A model generated the notes under the pieces. It worked only from the letters and a program-made list of their open reading frames with translations, did no database searches and had not been told where the DNA came from. From Nitrososphaeraceae archaeon (lineage in GTDB: Archaea > Thermoproteota > Nitrososphaeria > Nitrososphaerales > Nitrososphaeraceae), in contig JANWJI010000007.1 of NCBI GenBank assembly GCA_025449515.1, positions 1 through 5,704 of the forward strand: a stretch of DNA of 5,704 nucleotides, read 5' to 3'. Below are positions 5,533 through 5,704 of the stretch, piece by piece (the first letter of the stretch is position 1; the number at the start of each line of letters is the position of its first letter). A program made the translations under genes and the position numbers.

Positions 5533-5704
5533 TCAAAAATCTGATAGAGCAGTTTGTTTTGTCATATTTGTGGCATTTGTTGCCATACTCTGTGTTCCTT
5601 GAGGTTGCATTAATGTCTTTATCTGCTGCTGTGCGTTAGCCAAACCAGAATGTGCAGTTGCTGCAAGAGTTGCTACTGACATTATTGTACCTAAGCTTAA
5701 GACA
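5533..5704 (-). CDS. Small exported protein, C-terminal 56 residues (5' end outside the window)
   Basis: The minus-strand frame is open from the right edge to TGA at 5533-5535. The visible residues begin with a small, hydrophobic stretch (VLSLGTIMSVATLAATA) followed by LANA-QQQ, a good fit to the end of a secretory signal peptide with an A-x-A signal peptidase site after visible residue 24. The basic start of the signal peptide is presumably just outside the window; an internal ATG (visible residue 8) would lose it. The mature part would be only about 32 residues, rich in Gln, Thr, Met and Asn, with two N-glycosylation sequons in tandem (NAT at 43-45, NMT at 46-48). It has no cysteine and no known domain. 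The export call is moderate, and the function is unknown. The same hydrophobic segment could instead be a membrane anchor. Confidence 0.6.
   Translation of the reverse strand, partial: VLSLGTIMSVATLAATAHSGLANAQQQIKTLMQPQGTQSMATNATNMTKQTALSDF

Noticed and set aside
1..5704. CRISPR array, defence island, transposon or prophage signals.
   Set aside because: No regularly spaced repeats, nuclease, transposase, integrase or phage-like gene is present; the repeats seen are single pairs.

Overview
The window looks like an AT-rich archaeal chromosome segment, most probably from an ammonia-oxidising member of the Nitrososphaeria (a Nitrosocosmicus-like lineage is my best guess). The grounds are a zinc alcohol dehydrogenase that closely matches the crenarchaeal (Sulfolobus-type) enzyme in motif layout, TATA-like boxes instead of bacterial -35/-10 pairs, a first operon gene that looks leaderless while the second has a Shine-Dalgarno site, and long AT-rich intergenic gaps. 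The taxonomic call is inference; no ribosomal or ammonia-oxidation marker is present.

Layout. Positions 1-298 (plus strand) are different in character. They hold the C-terminus of a short-chain dehydrogenase whose end overlaps the start of a RidA/YjgF-family gene. The first 260 bases are about 52% GC by my hand count and look bacterial in style, with overlapping genes and a strong GGAGG site. The RidA reading frame loses family similarity after about 45 codons, near base 271, and stops at 298; the AT-rich background begins there. This is either a broken transferred operon or an assembly junction. Positions 299-722 contain no convincing gene, only a hairpin at 342-369, an imperfect inverted repeat at 589-660 and a doubtful 68-codon minus-strand ORF.

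Everything from 723 to the end is coded on the minus strand. Reading in transcription order from the right edge: the C-terminal part of a small exported protein (5533-5704, N-terminus outside the window); a PNPOx-like split-barrel flavin/F420 protein (4989-5459); an AT-rich 424-base gap with a TATA box inside an inverted repeat; a patatin-like hydrolase (3395-4564); and a two-gene operon of Zn-alcohol dehydrogenase (2137-3192) and succinate-semialdehyde-type aldehyde dehydrogenase (723-2120), 16 bases apart.

The alcohol and aldehyde dehydrogenases probably act on consecutive steps of one pathway, interconverting an alcohol, its aldehyde and its acid or CoA thioester. In ammonia-oxidising archaea this could be semialdehyde chemistry linked to the 3-hydroxypropionate/4-hydroxybutyrate cycle, or simple alcohol/aldehyde detoxification; the sequence does not decide. 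The other genes look like independent transcription units. I see no CRISPR array, tRNA, rRNA, transposase or clearly new multi-gene system. The points most worth a second look are the junction near 271, the inverted repeat at 589-660, the palindrome-enclosed TATA box at 4661-4679 and the presence of an apparently intact acyl hydrolase in a presumed archaeon.
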